A stretch of DNA of 19,891 nt from Coraliomargarita_B sp046540835. Lineage in GTDB: Bacteria; Verrucomicrobiota; Verrucomicrobiia; Opitutales; Coraliomargaritaceae. Each line of letters opens with the position of its first letter. Within the stretch, counting starts at the first letter, position 1. The position numbers and the translations under genes were made by a program. The stretch spans positions 1 through 19,891 of the forward strand of contig JBKHEL010000050.1 of NCBI GenBank assembly GCA_046540835.1, in the 5' to 3' direction. Shown here one piece after another: positions 1-7,328 of this stretch. A model generated the notes under the pieces. The model saw nothing but the letters and a program-made list of their open reading frames with translations, did no database searches and was not told where the DNA came from.

Positions 1-42
1 GGGCTACGGGGCGGGTCGACCCGGCTGGCGCGGAGTCGCTAT
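1..42 (-). repeat. Degenerate GTAG-type REP palindrome at the window edge
   Basis: Read on the minus strand, the tetranucleotide ATAG (42-39) is followed by GACTC (37-33), a 10-base loop and GGGTC (22-18). These pair with one T-G wobble. A further GTAG lies at 7-4, as if a second unit continues past the left edge. The layout (tetranucleotide, one C, 5-base stem, 10-base loop) is the same as in the better preserved copies at 1478-1549. The last three bases of ATAG are the stop codon of the glycosyltransferase gene. A decayed REP is an inference from this matching layout. Confidence 0.6.
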
Positions 43-1385
43 GGGGTGCGTGGTGGGCGATGGATCGTCTCGGTTGTGCCGATGGGGCGGAGTGCGCGGA
101 TCCAGTCTGCGGCGAGGGCATCCTGGCCGAGGTGCGCGTGGGCGTAGCGGTAGGCGCGTGTTCTTTTTTCGAGGACTGCGGCTGGATCCGAGGTAATCGT
201 TTCGAGTGTCGCATTCAGGCCCTCCACATCGCCCGGCGCGACCGACCAGCCGCAGTCGGCGACGCGGATGAGGTCGACGAGGTCGGAGGCTTCGGGGGCG
301 ATGGCGAGTATGGCCTGTCCGGCCATCATGGCGGAGTAGGTCTTGCTCGGCATGACGACGGTTTCGGAGCCCGGGGTCATGGTGACCAGGGCGACTTCGG
401 CGGACTGCATGACGTTGATCCAGTCGGGCTGAGTGAGCCCGCCGCCGAGTGTGATCGTCTCGCGCACCGGTGGCGGCAGCTGTGCCAGCAATTCCGCGAG
501 GGCGGCCCGTTTCGGGCCGGAGCAGTGGAAGTGCCAGTGGACTGCGTGGTTACGGGAGGGGCTGGCTTCGGGGGGAGACGCTTGCTGAAGCTGCGCGCTA
601 CGGGGGGGAGACGCTTGCTGAAGCTGCGCGCTACGAGACTTCCAGTAGTCGAACAGGGTCTGCGAGTCGTGCATGTTGCCGAAGTTGCCGCAGTAAAGGA
701 TGGCGGGGGGAGGCAGGTGAACCTGTGCGTGCCGGGAGGTTTGGAGGTTTGGGCCCGACGGTTCAACTACCTGTCGACCGGCCCCCTTTTCGGCCGAATC
801 CCTTTCCGGCTGCGTGCGTTCGCCGGGTGGGCTCGGGAAAAGTGTTTGGTCAGCGCCGACGGGGATGATCACGCTGGCGCCGCAGTCGCCGTGAATGGAC
901 TCGACATAAGTGTGGAGGCGCTCGCCGAGGAAAACGTTCAGGTGGGCGCGCTGCAGGGTTTTGCGGGTGATCCAGCGGACGTATTTCACCTTGAGGCTGC
1001 CCTCGCGCCATTTACCGGAATGGATGAGCGCCTCCGGAAAGAGGTCATAGACCAGGTGCACGACATGCGGGTGAAAATAGGAGGCGAGTAGAGGCGCAAA
1101 AAAGGTGTTGGTGGAGACCACGCAGAATTCACTCCCGGGGCTGCCGGCCTTTTCTTGGCGGCGGAGCAGCCGTTGGAGCAAGAGCCTCGTGCAGAGCTGC
1201 AGTGGGTAGATACCGTATTGCCGGAAGCGCAGCCAGAGACGCGCGGGGGTCGAGCGTGCGGCACGGTAGCTGTCTTCGGAAATCTGGAAGCGCTGGCGGG
1301 CATCGAAGCCACGGTCCTGCAGCTCACGAATGAGCCCGGCCATGAAGCCGCCGTATTCCGTCGATGTCCAAAAGTCGATTTTCAC
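39..1385 (-). CDS. GT4-like glycosyltransferase carrying in-frame REP insertions
   Basis: A 448-residue protein with the two-domain look of GT-B glycosyltransferases that move a sugar from a nucleotide donor to a cytoplasmic acceptor, for example in capsule, LPS or exopolysaccharide assembly. The acceptor side is at about 1-180. The donor side opens with ILYCGNFGNMHD (229-240) and contains TPGSETVVMPSKTYSAMMAG (337-356), where the usual E-x7-E type loop resembles WbuB-like enzymes. The start is GTG; no ATG lies nearby. Two stretches look foreign: a proline-rich linker at about 186-226, and a perfect tandem RSAQLQQASPP pair at 251-272 encoded by two 33-base REP units. The TAG stop lies inside another REP. 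The frame is intact, so it may still be active, but the insertions fall at the inter-domain linker and near the donor site. The exact sugar cannot be told. Confidence 0.8.
   Translation of the reverse strand: MKIDFWTSTEYGGFMAGLIRELQDRGFDARQRFQISEDSYRAARSTPARLWLRFRQYGIYPLQLCTRLLLQRLLRRQEKAGSPGSEFCVVSTNTFFAPLLASYFHPHVVHLVYDLFPEALIHSGKWREGSLKVKYVRWITRKTLQRAHLNVFLGERLHTYVESIHGDCGASVIIPVGADQTLFPSPPGERTQPERDSAEKGAGRQVVEPSGPNLQTSRHAQVHLPPPAILYCGNFGNMHDSQTLFDYWKSRSAQLQQASPPRSAQLQQASPPEASPSRNHAVHWHFHCSGPKRAALAELLAQLPPPVRETITLGGGLTQPDWINVMQSAEVALVTMTPGSETVVMPSKTYSAMMAGQAILAIAPEASDLVDLIRVADCGWSVAPGDVEGLNATLETITSDPAAVLEKRTRAYRYAHAHLGQDALAADWIRALRPIGTTETIHRPPRTP
570..635 (-). repeat. Tandem pair of 33-bp REP units inside the glycosyltransferase gene
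   Basis: Positions 570-602 and 603-635 are identical. On the minus strand each has GTAG (634-631 and 601-598), then a hairpin with GCTT and AAGC arms around a 4-base loop, then a C-run. Because 33 is a multiple of three, the pair adds exactly 22 residues (RSAQLQQASPP twice) without shifting frame. The GTAG head matches the other repeats of this window, while the stem sequence differs, so this may be a separate REP subfamily. Confidence 0.75.
718..770 (-). repeat. Inverted repeat with GTAG head, possible second REP family
   Basis: TGAACC (718-723) and GGTTCA (760-765) are perfect inverted repeats, and CTAC follows one base later at 767-770, so the minus strand reads GTAG then the palindrome. 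The element sits in the part of the glycosyltransferase that encodes a long, compositionally odd linker. The 36-base loop is longer than in the other copies, so membership in the REP class is tentative. Confidence 0.4.
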
Positions 1386-1459
1386 GTGACTGAGTGAAAA
1401 ACCGAAGATGGTGGCGGCGGCAATTGAAAAGGACGGAGCGGCATGCGGATGTTCTGGAG

Positions 1460-1549
1460 CTACGGGGAGATCCTGCTGGGAGACCCTGCTCGCGCGGGGT
1501 CGCTACGGGGGGTGACGGGGAGACCCTGCTCGCGCGGGGTCGCTACGGG
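1460..1549 (-). repeat. Array of GTAG-type REP elements upstream of the glycosyltransferase
   Basis: Two 32-base copies, 1478-1509 and 1518-1549, are identical and spaced 40 bases apart. On the minus strand each shows GTAG (1506-1503 and 1546-1543), one C, GACCC, a 10-base loop and GGGTC, then a C-rich tail. A partial third unit at 1460-1477 keeps CTAC (1460-1463) and a degraded CCTGCTGGGAG stretch. A conserved GTAG or GGAG tetranucleotide 5' of an imperfect palindrome is the hallmark of REPs mobilised by RAYT proteins, and a RAYT gene is present at 13472-14476. The array lies between the terminator of the PEP-CTERM gene and the glycosyltransferase start, so it could be transcribed in the glycosyltransferase leader. 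Confidence 0.8.
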
Positions 1550-1619
1550 AGGGGTCGTCTGGTCCCGCGAGAGCGGAGGGTTCCCGAGGGGGGGTCGATT
1601 TGGGCGTGGGCGTTGGTGC

Positions 1620-1654
1620 AAAAAAAACCGCCGTGCCGGGTGGCACGACGGTTT
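1620..1654 (-). terminator. Intrinsic terminator of the PEP-CTERM gene
   Basis: On the minus strand AAACCGTCGTGCC (1654-1642) pairs with GGCACGGCGGTTT around a short CCC-containing loop, with one G-T wobble, and runs directly into a T-tract (1627-1620). It starts 26 bases after the stop codon of the gene at 1681-2355. The A-rich 5' flank gives it weaker bidirectional potential. Confidence 0.9.
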
Positions 1655-1680
1655 GAAAGTGGTGCGCCGTGTGGGGCGGC

Positions 1681-2355
1681 TTAGGCGCGGCGGCGACGAA
1701 GACCGACGAAGGTCAGGCCGAGGAGACCGGCGAGGAGGGCATAGGCGCTGGGTTCGGGGACGGGTGCGACACCAAAGCCGCTGAGTCCTCCGGATTCGGA
1801 GGGGTTGGTTGAGACTGTAGCAAACCGGGTGCTTGGGTCCGTGAAGCCGCCGGTGTCGCCCGTGGTTACTCCCGCAATGAGCTCAATGTTTTGATTGGCG
1901 GTTGATACACCGCTTCCGGTCCAGGCACTGCCCGGGTCGCTGCCCGGATCACCGAAGACATCCTGGGTGACGCCGCCCAGCTTCAGGACGAGTGAATCAT
2001 TGCCATTGAAGGTAAAGCCCTTTTCCGAAAAGTTTTTGATTCCAGCTCCGAAGGTGTTGTCGAGATAGGTGCCCATATCGGTTGTTCCGATCACCCAGAC
2101 ATCGCCAGCGGCTAAAGTGCCGGTGCTGAGCGTAAAGTCGGAAGAAGGCGTTCCCCCATTCGTTCCTTTTTCCACCACCAGATTGTTGGCTGAGAAATCG
2201 ATTGCGGAGGCACCCGGGTTCCAGACTTCGATTCCCTTTGGTGTAGTTCCGGAATCGGTTTCGATATATTGGCTGAAGATAATTTGTGCATGTGCAGCTC
2301 CGGCAAGCCCCAGCCCGGCGGCCAGAGCGAATAGTGTGCTTTTTGTGGATTTCAT
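1681..2355 (-). CDS. Small exported PEP-CTERM protein with lamin-tail-like domain
   Basis: A 224-residue exported protein. Residues 1-23 are a signal peptide ending AHA before Q24. The body has the pattern of a lamin-tail domain (GIEVWNPGASAIDF near 41-54, then strands ending near residue 150), a beta fold common in exported proteins of environmental bacteria. The C-terminus is a PEP-CTERM sorting tag: VPEP at 199-202, a hydrophobic helix at about 204-219 and a final RRRRA. In the known PEP-CTERM/exosortase pathway such tags are cut and the protein is attached to the envelope or released with exopolysaccharide; no exosortase is visible in this window. It has its own intrinsic terminator. The ATG start is followed immediately by the lysine-containing signal peptide. 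The partner or ligand is unknown. Confidence 0.9.
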   Translation of the reverse strand: MKSTKSTLFALAAGLGLAGAAHAQIIFSQYIETDSGTTPKGIEVWNPGASAIDFSANNLVVEKGTNGGTPSSDFTLSTGTLAAGDVWVIGTTDMGTYLDNTFGAGIKNFSEKGFTFNGNDSLVLKLGGVTQDVFGDPGSDPGSAWTGSGVSTANQNIELIAGVTTGDTGGFTDPSTRFATVSTNPSESGGLSGFGVAPVPEPSAYALLAGLLGLTFVGLRRRRA

Positions 2356-2719
2356 GGTCTTCGCGGTTGATTTAATGGTCAGTTGTTAAGGAAGGCGTGT
2401 CAGCCGGTCGGGTGTGACCATGAAGGAGTTAATCATGTTTTTATAACAGAGGGATGTCTGTTTCGTGACGATTGTGTGAAAGGTGAATGGGCCTAGAAGG
2501 CTGATGAAAAGACGAGTCGAGCGGGTATGAGTGCCGCTAGATCTTTGCCAGTTTTAGAGATAGAGTGTTTTTTTGCTAAGTTTCCGGTGGGGGGGATGGA
2601 TTAGTTGGCGTGTCGGGGTATCTGCGTCGCTGTTGCTTTGCGGCTACGGGGGGAATGGGCCGAAAAACCACAGAGGGAATTCCCGTTGCTTTAATTTAGA
2701 GCGACTGCCGCTTTTGGGC
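2356..2719. other. Intergenic region between PEP-CTERM gene and large mosaic protein gene
   Basis: No gene is supported in these 364 bases. It must hold the promoter of the PEP-CTERM gene (minus strand): a TATAAA reads at 2445-2440, but no convincing -35 partner sits at the right distance. The 3' flank of the large gene contains a perfect palindrome GGGAATTCCC (2675-2684) but no hairpin with T-tract. A lone CTAC in GGCTACGGGGGG near 2642-2652 resembles the edge of the REP elements, without a palindrome beside it. Confidence 0.5.
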
Positions 2720-5700
2720 TTAGGGGGCCTCGGTGACGCGCAGTTGGTAGAAGCGGGTCTCGGCCTCGGCCGGAGGCGCGTCCTCGGTGTAGCTGCGGGT
2801 GTGGGTGCCATCGTCCTCGTCGATGCTGGTTACCGTGTGGGCGACCGGTGCGAAGCCGTTGGCGAGGTCGCTGGTAGCGAGCAATTCGACGATGATGCCG
2901 TCCGGGTCCGTGGCGCGGTCGCTGTTCAGGGTGAGTGCGAAGTTCGCCGGATCGGCCGCGAAGCGGATGGTTTCGCGGCCCTTGCCATCACCGAAGCCGG
3001 CGAGATACTCGATGATGGCGGGGAAGCCGTTGCCGTTGGTGTCCGTGGCAAGATCGGCAGCAGTGATGCCACGGTCGATCAGGTAATCGCCGAGGGGGTC
3101 GGTGGTATCCAGCTGTGAGCTGTAGGCAATCTGGATATGATCGATCTGCCAGGCCTCTGAATTATCGAGTGTGCCGTCGGCGGTATAAATAAAGGCCAGA
3201 TAGACGCTCGACTCACCTTCAAGGCCCCCGGGCAGAGCAATCAGCCCAGAGTCGTTTACTGGAGTGCTGTCGGTGCCGTCGTTGTCGATGAGTGTTGTTG
3301 GGATGATCGTCCAGGTTATGCCGAGATCCTCGGGGTTTCCGGTGCCTGAGTAATTGGTCGAGTAGGCAAGCTGGATATCGGGTCCAACGTAAGCATTGCC
3401 ATAGTCAAAGCGAATGGTGACATCGGCTTTTCCAGTGAGGTTGAATTCCGGCGAGACGAGGTAATGTGTATCGCTGCCGGTCCCGTTGCTGGTCGCTCCG
3501 TCGATATTGGCAGTACCGCCGGAGGTGTCCCAGGGGTCGTCGCCCTCGACGCTCCTGTTGACCCAGACGGAATTGGATTCAAAGTTTTCTTCGTTGATCA
3601 GGCCGGGCGTTGCGGAGGCGGTGAGTCCTGGAGAATAGATGCCACTGTCGTTGACCGAATAGACGGCGTAGAAGACTTCTTCTCCCGTGGTTAATCCGTT
3701 ATGGGTAACCGGTGAGGTCTGGCCGACTGAGAGCACAGTGCCGTCGGCGAGCGAAGTTCCGGGAGCTGGAGGCGTACCGGACGGGGTGCCGAAGCTGCCC
3801 GTGCTGTTGAAGAGGACGACGACATCATTACCCCCCACAGCGGTGAAATTGATCGATGTGGAAGTCGGTGAGTCGGAGAGGACCGAGAGGCCGAAAGGGT
3901 CAGTCAGGCTGGGAAGATTTTGATCGCTGCCGGTGAAGCCGGGTGAGCCCTTATCGACATCCGGACCATCCGAGCCAATGAAGCCCGGTTCGCGAACTGT
4001 AGCCGTTGTCCAAAAGGTTGGGTCATTGTTATCGTCCGATGCGGTGCCGGTGAAGACCATGGCAGCGCCCGCCGGGTCCGGCCAGCTGGGCCCGCCGTCG
4101 TAGGTGATGCGGTCGACCTCGGTCGTTCCGTCAGCGGCAACGAGCACAACCTCGTCGCCGCCGTTGCTCAGAGAGAAGCCGGAGTAAACGTAGTCGGCCA
4201 CGAAGCCGCCGTTTGCGGTGTCGTCTCCATCGCGGGCGAGGACTGCGTAGCCCTGGGCGGGAACAATGACGGAGGAAGCGATCAGGTGGCTGTCAGAGTC
4301 ATCGTCTTTCAAGGTGTAGCTTTGAAGGTCCACTGGAGAGCTGCCCGCATTGTAAATCTCAATATATTCCCCCAGGGAGTCGCTGACCAACTCGGGGTTT
4401 TGCATGATTTCGCTGATAATCAGCTGAGGGAGCGGCTCCGTCGTGCCGGAGGCCGAGGGCGCGGTGCCGTCGGTCTTGAAATCGATATTGATCCCGTCGT
4501 TGCTGTAAACATAGAGTGTGAAGAAGTATTCGGTGTCCGGCAAGCCGGTGAGGTCAGCCGTTTGGACGCCTTGATCAATTTTGACGAGGGCAGAGCCATC
4601 GCTCAAGTCGGTATCCATGGTTGGGTCGACCCCGTCGACCGGAGAGGTGAAGTTGCCGGATGTGTTGGCGAGCAGGAGGTAACCGGTCGCTGCTGAGGCA
4701 TCGGTCCAATCAAGTGTGAGCAGTTGCCCGTCCACTGTGACAGAAAAAGCAGAAGCATGATTCGGCGGCTCGGGGTCGGTGTTCAGAGTCGTGGTCGACT
4801 CAGCGGGCGCTGCCTCGGTCTTATAGTCGATATTGATCCCGGCATTGCTGTAGGCGAAGAGTTTGAAGAAGAACCCGGTTCCTCCGGGGAGATTGGAAAA
4901 GGATGCCGACTCCGTGCCTTGCGGTACGGTGATTGCTGCTTCGCCGTCGGAGAGGTCTGAATCAATGGTAACTGGTGTGCCGTCGGCCGGATCGGCGAAG
5001 GTGCCGGTTTGGTTGGCGAGGATGAGGTAACCTGCGGGCAGATCATCGCCGGTTGCATCGGTCCAGGAAAGGTTGATGGTGTCGTTACCGTCAGGATTGG
5101 CGCTGAAAGCCGTGGCCTGGTTGGTGGGCTCCGGGTCGATGACGATGGCAGCAGTGCTGCGCGTGATTTCGAGGTCGTCTACGATCCAGGTTTCACTTCC
5201 TGCGCCGGTGCCGTCGGCGGTGTATTTGAAAGCGAGGTAGGTGGTGGAGACCCCCTCGAGTGTCTTGGGCAAATTGACGCTGCCGGATGTCGGTCCGGCG
5301 TAGGTGCTGCTATCGGAGAGGTCGTCGAAGACGAAGGGAATCTCGGTCCACGAGCCGTTAGCCTCCGGATTTCCGCTGCCGGTGTAGTCGGTGGAATAGA
5401 GGATAACCGGGTCGGGCCCCGTGAACCGCTCCGAGTAGATGAAGCTGAAGGCAAGATCGGCCGAGGTCGAGAAATCGAGTGCAGGTGAGACGAGGTAATG
5501 ATTTTCATCAGGTGACTCGCCAAATCCGCTGATGGAGGCATTGCCGTCAGTGACGTCCCAGCCCGCGTCGGTGCCACTGACCGATTCGCTGCGCCAGGCG
5601 GGTGTGCCTGAGAAGTCCTCTTCGTTTAAGATAATCCGGTCCGGAGTCGCCGAGGCAACGAGGGGGGAAGAATAGTTGTCGGAAGCGTCCACTGAGTAAA

Positions 5701-6505
5701 AGGCGTAAAAGACCTCGGTATCCGGCGTGAGGCCCGCGTCAGTGACCGGGGTGGTTGATCCCCTGGAGACGACAATGCCTCCGGCGAAGGAGTCGCCGGA
5801 GGCAGGTGCGGTTCCGGCCGGATCGTTGAATGAGCCGGAGAGATTCCGCACAATGAGCACATCGTTGGATGCCGCATTTGTTGTGAAGGAGAGTTCGATG
5901 GTTTCTGCTCCGGTTGCTGCGGCATCGGCTGCTTCCGGCGGTGAAACAAAGGTGTCGAAACTTTGGTCGCTATTGATCGATCCGGGTGTTCCCGTCGCGA
6001 TGACCGACCAACTGAAGTTCGCTGCGATCTCCCCCGTCCCGGTAAGACCGAGAGAGGAACCGACGGGGTTGTCGACCGGTTGCGAGACACCAATATCGAC
6101 CGAAGTCCCCCCATCGGCCGACCCGCCGACAGCAGTGAAAGTGCCTTCGTAGGAGATAAATTCAATTAGGCCACTGCCGTTGGAGAGGGCGATCCCGTCG
6201 GGAGCGCCGTTCTGGATGCTGCTTGGCATAATGGTGTAAAAGGTGCCAACTCCGGGGATGGTGTCACCCTCGCTGAAATCAGGATCCACCGTAAAACTGC
6301 CATAGGAGGTTCCGCCGTTTCCGTTGTAAAGCTCGAGCTGCAGCTCCGTCAGCGGTCCGCTGTAGGAATCGGCGACAAAGACTTCGACAAACTCACCGAC
6401 ATCGCTGCCAGCGTTGTCATAGTGAAATTCGTTAATCCAGGCCTGTGCCAGGATTTGTGATGCTGCGGTAAACAGCAGGGCAACAGTAAGTCCAGAATTT
6501 CGCAT
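2720..6505 (-). CDS. Large secreted multidomain protein: lamin-tail, Fn3-like and choice-of-anchor-J-like repeats
   Basis: A 1261-residue exported protein with a signal peptide (about 1-20, ending ILAQA). Domains in order, by motif: lamin-tail-like 22-185 (WINEFHYDN), Fn3-like 187-290, choice-of-anchor-J-like 294-455 (HYLVSPALDF, ILYSTDYTGSGNPE), Fn3-like 458-575, Fn3-like 577-690, second lamin-tail 692-865 (IISEIMQNPE, GEYIEIYNAG), Fn3-like 868-965, second anchor-J-like 970-1120 (HYLVSPEFNL), and a C-terminal region 1133-1261 containing DTNGNGFPAIIEYLAGFG, a tail seen on many verrucomicrobial secreted proteins. The block Fn3 plus anchor-J occurs twice, so part of the gene arose by internal duplication. 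It has no PEP-CTERM tag and no recognisable catalytic site. It is rich in Asp, Gly, Ser and Thr, as expected for a calcium-binding beta-rich extracellular protein. Role: probably surface or matrix binding (inference). Confidence 0.88.
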   Translation of the reverse strand: MRNSGLTVALLFTAASQILAQAWINEFHYDNAGSDVGEFVEVFVADSYSGPLTELQLELYNGNGGTSYGSFTVDPDFSEGDTIPGVGTFYTIMPSSIQNGAPDGIALSNGSGLIEFISYEGTFTAVGGSADGGTSVDIGVSQPVDNPVGSSLGLTGTGEIAANFSWSVIATGTPGSINSDQSFDTFVSPPEAADAAATGAETIELSFTTNAASNDVLIVRNLSGSFNDPAGTAPASGDSFAGGIVVSRGSTTPVTDAGLTPDTEVFYAFYSVDASDNYSSPLVASATPDRIILNEEDFSGTPAWRSESVSGTDAGWDVTDGNASISGFGESPDENHYLVSPALDFSTSADLAFSFIYSERFTGPDPVILYSTDYTGSGNPEANGSWTEIPFVFDDLSDSSTYAGPTSGSVNLPKTLEGVSTTYLAFKYTADGTGAGSETWIVDDLEITRSTAAIVIDPEPTNQATAFSANPDGNDTINLSWTDATGDDLPAGYLILANQTGTFADPADGTPVTIDSDLSDGEAAITVPQGTESASFSNLPGGTGFFFKLFAYSNAGINIDYKTEAAPAESTTTLNTDPEPPNHASAFSVTVDGQLLTLDWTDASAATGYLLLANTSGNFTSPVDGVDPTMDTDLSDGSALVKIDQGVQTADLTGLPDTEYFFTLYVYSNDGINIDFKTDGTAPSASGTTEPLPQLIISEIMQNPELVSDSLGEYIEIYNAGSSPVDLQSYTLKDDDSDSHLIASSVIVPAQGYAVLARDGDDTANGGFVADYVYSGFSLSNGGDEVVLVAADGTTEVDRITYDGGPSWPDPAGAAMVFTGTASDDNNDPTFWTTATVREPGFIGSDGPDVDKGSPGFTGSDQNLPSLTDPFGLSVLSDSPTSTSINFTAVGGNDVVVLFNSTGSFGTPSGTPPAPGTSLADGTVLSVGQTSPVTHNGLTTGEEVFYAVYSVNDSGIYSPGLTASATPGLINEENFESNSVWVNRSVEGDDPWDTSGGTANIDGATSNGTGSDTHYLVSPEFNLTGKADVTIRFDYGNAYVGPDIQLAYSTNYSGTGNPEDLGITWTIIPTTLIDNDGTDSTPVNDSGLIALPGGLEGESSVYLAFIYTADGTLDNSEAWQIDHIQIAYSSQLDTTDPLGDYLIDRGITAADLATDTNGNGFPAIIEYLAGFGDGKGRETIRFAADPANFALTLNSDRATDPDGIIVELLATSDLANGFAPVAHTVTSIDEDDGTHTRSYTEDAPPAEAETRFYQLRVTEAP

Positions 6506-6552
6506 AGGGCCCAGAGCGTAGCGACGGATTGTTAAAACTGGACGACGATTCG

Positions 6553-6558
6553 GTTATA
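6553..6558 (-). promoter_or_regulatory. Possible -10 box for the large mosaic protein gene
   Basis: TATAAC reads on the minus strand at 6558-6553, 48 bases upstream of the ATG at 6505, inside an AT-rich patch of an otherwise GC-rich window. A -35 match at the usual spacing is poor, so this is only a weak candidate. Confidence 0.25.
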
Positions 6559-6616
6559 GTTTTGTTAGCTTTTTCAGCGTAGTGATTTTTGAGGTGAAAA
6601 AGGGTTTCGAATCAGT

Positions 6617-6631
6617 CGGTTCAAGGAACCG
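6617..6631 (-). terminator. Hairpin overlapping the stop codon of the last gene of the pseudopilin-like operon
   Basis: CGGTTC (6617-6622) and GAACCG (6626-6631) form a 6-bp stem with a 3-base loop that includes the TGA stop (6623-6621). A T-run on the minus strand comes only about 15 bases later, so it is not a classical intrinsic terminator, though it is correctly placed at an operon end. Confidence 0.3.
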
Positions 6632-7322
6632 GGATTTGCACGAGGCGGTGGCCCAGATTGGCTGAATTTTTCAAATACGGCGCCGTGAGAATCAGTAAGT
6701 AGCGGCTCGTCCGCTCAAGATCGTTAAAGGACGCAAGAGATCGGTGTGGCGTCGTTGTGGAGCGAAGATCGATGGCGAGTTTTCCGGATTTCATCTCGAT
6801 TAGTTGATGTCCGGCCGGGGCGAGCACAAGCTCGGTCCCGCCGCTGATTCCGCTGAGTTCGAACTCGGAGAGGTTGGCCACAAGCACGGTGGATTGCTCA
6901 AACATTTTGTAATCCACCGGGATGGGGTGAATGGTTGGTCGATTTCGATCCTCCGGATCTTTCGCGAGAAGGAGAATCCAGTTCTCTCTTGCTTCGGCAT
7001 CTTCCGGAGTCCATTCGGCAAAGGTATCGACATCGGTCCGGTGCGAGAAACGGATCGGAGGCAACATTTCAACAGGAGGAGAAACCATACCACTGTAGGT
7101 CGGTAACGGCTGCAGTTCGCCTTCTGAAGCAGCGACAAAAAGCGGTTGATTCGGCTGCAAGGCATAGACAACGAATCGCACCGGACTAATCTCATGTGTC
7201 TGCGCCTGTTCGGGCGCAGTGGTCTGGGTGCTTTCTTCAATGCCGACATTTTCCGGCTCGGCTGCGCCGATCCATGCCGGGGCGAGTGCGCAGAGGGCGG
7301 GGATGAGTTTAAAAAGGTGCAT
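6621..7322 (-). CDS. Exported protein of unknown function, paralogue of the upstream gene product
   Basis: A 233-residue protein with a signal peptide (about 1-20, MHLFKLIPAL then AWIGAA). I do not recognise a named family. It aligns collinearly with its upstream neighbour (7329-8075): FVVYAL 50-55 against FTVYSL, WILLLAKDPED 115-125 against YLFIFFPD, IHPIPVD 131-137 against IYPLPD, NLSEFELSGISGG 150-162 against NATSFTLHGIVGG, and a C-terminal block YLLILTAPYLKNSANLGHRL against GLLMIFPPFVKGSAILQTRF. It starts 6 bases after the neighbour's stop, so the two are surely co-transcribed with the Verru_Chthon-A-like gene. The all-beta pattern and export suggest an envelope role linked to that large membrane-anchored protein (inference). 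Confidence 0.85.
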   Translation of the reverse strand: MHLFKLIPALCALAPAWIGAAEPENVGIEESTQTTAPEQAQTHEISPVRFVVYALQPNQPLFVAASEGELQPLPTYSGMVSPPVEMLPPIRFSHRTDVDTFAEWTPEDAEARENWILLLAKDPEDRNRPTIHPIPVDYKMFEQSTVLVANLSEFELSGISGGTELVLAPAGHQLIEMKSGKLAIDLRSTTTPHRSLASFNDLERTSRYLLILTAPYLKNSANLGHRLVQIPVP

Positions 7323-7328
7323 GTTATT

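Noticed and set aside
60..1091. Long plus-strand open frame opposite the glycosyltransferase
   Set aside because: Composition is that of an antisense shadow in GC-rich DNA, with no family motif; the minus-strand frame has clear glycosyltransferase motifs.
1478..1549. CRISPR-like direct repeats
   Set aside because: Only two copies, a spacer of 8 bases and a REP-type GTAG-hairpin layout; no cas genes in the window.
2641..2656. GGCTACGGGGGG as a further REP copy
   Set aside because: The CTAC and G-run are present but no inverted repeat could be found beside them; at most a remnant edge.
2675..2684. GGGAATTCCC palindrome as terminator or operator
   Set aside because: It has no loop and no T-tract, and a 10-base perfect palindrome is plausible by chance here.
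6518..6525. GTAGCGAC on the plus strand, matching the head of the REP consensus
   Set aside because: Only eight bases agree and no palindrome follows; chance match is likely.
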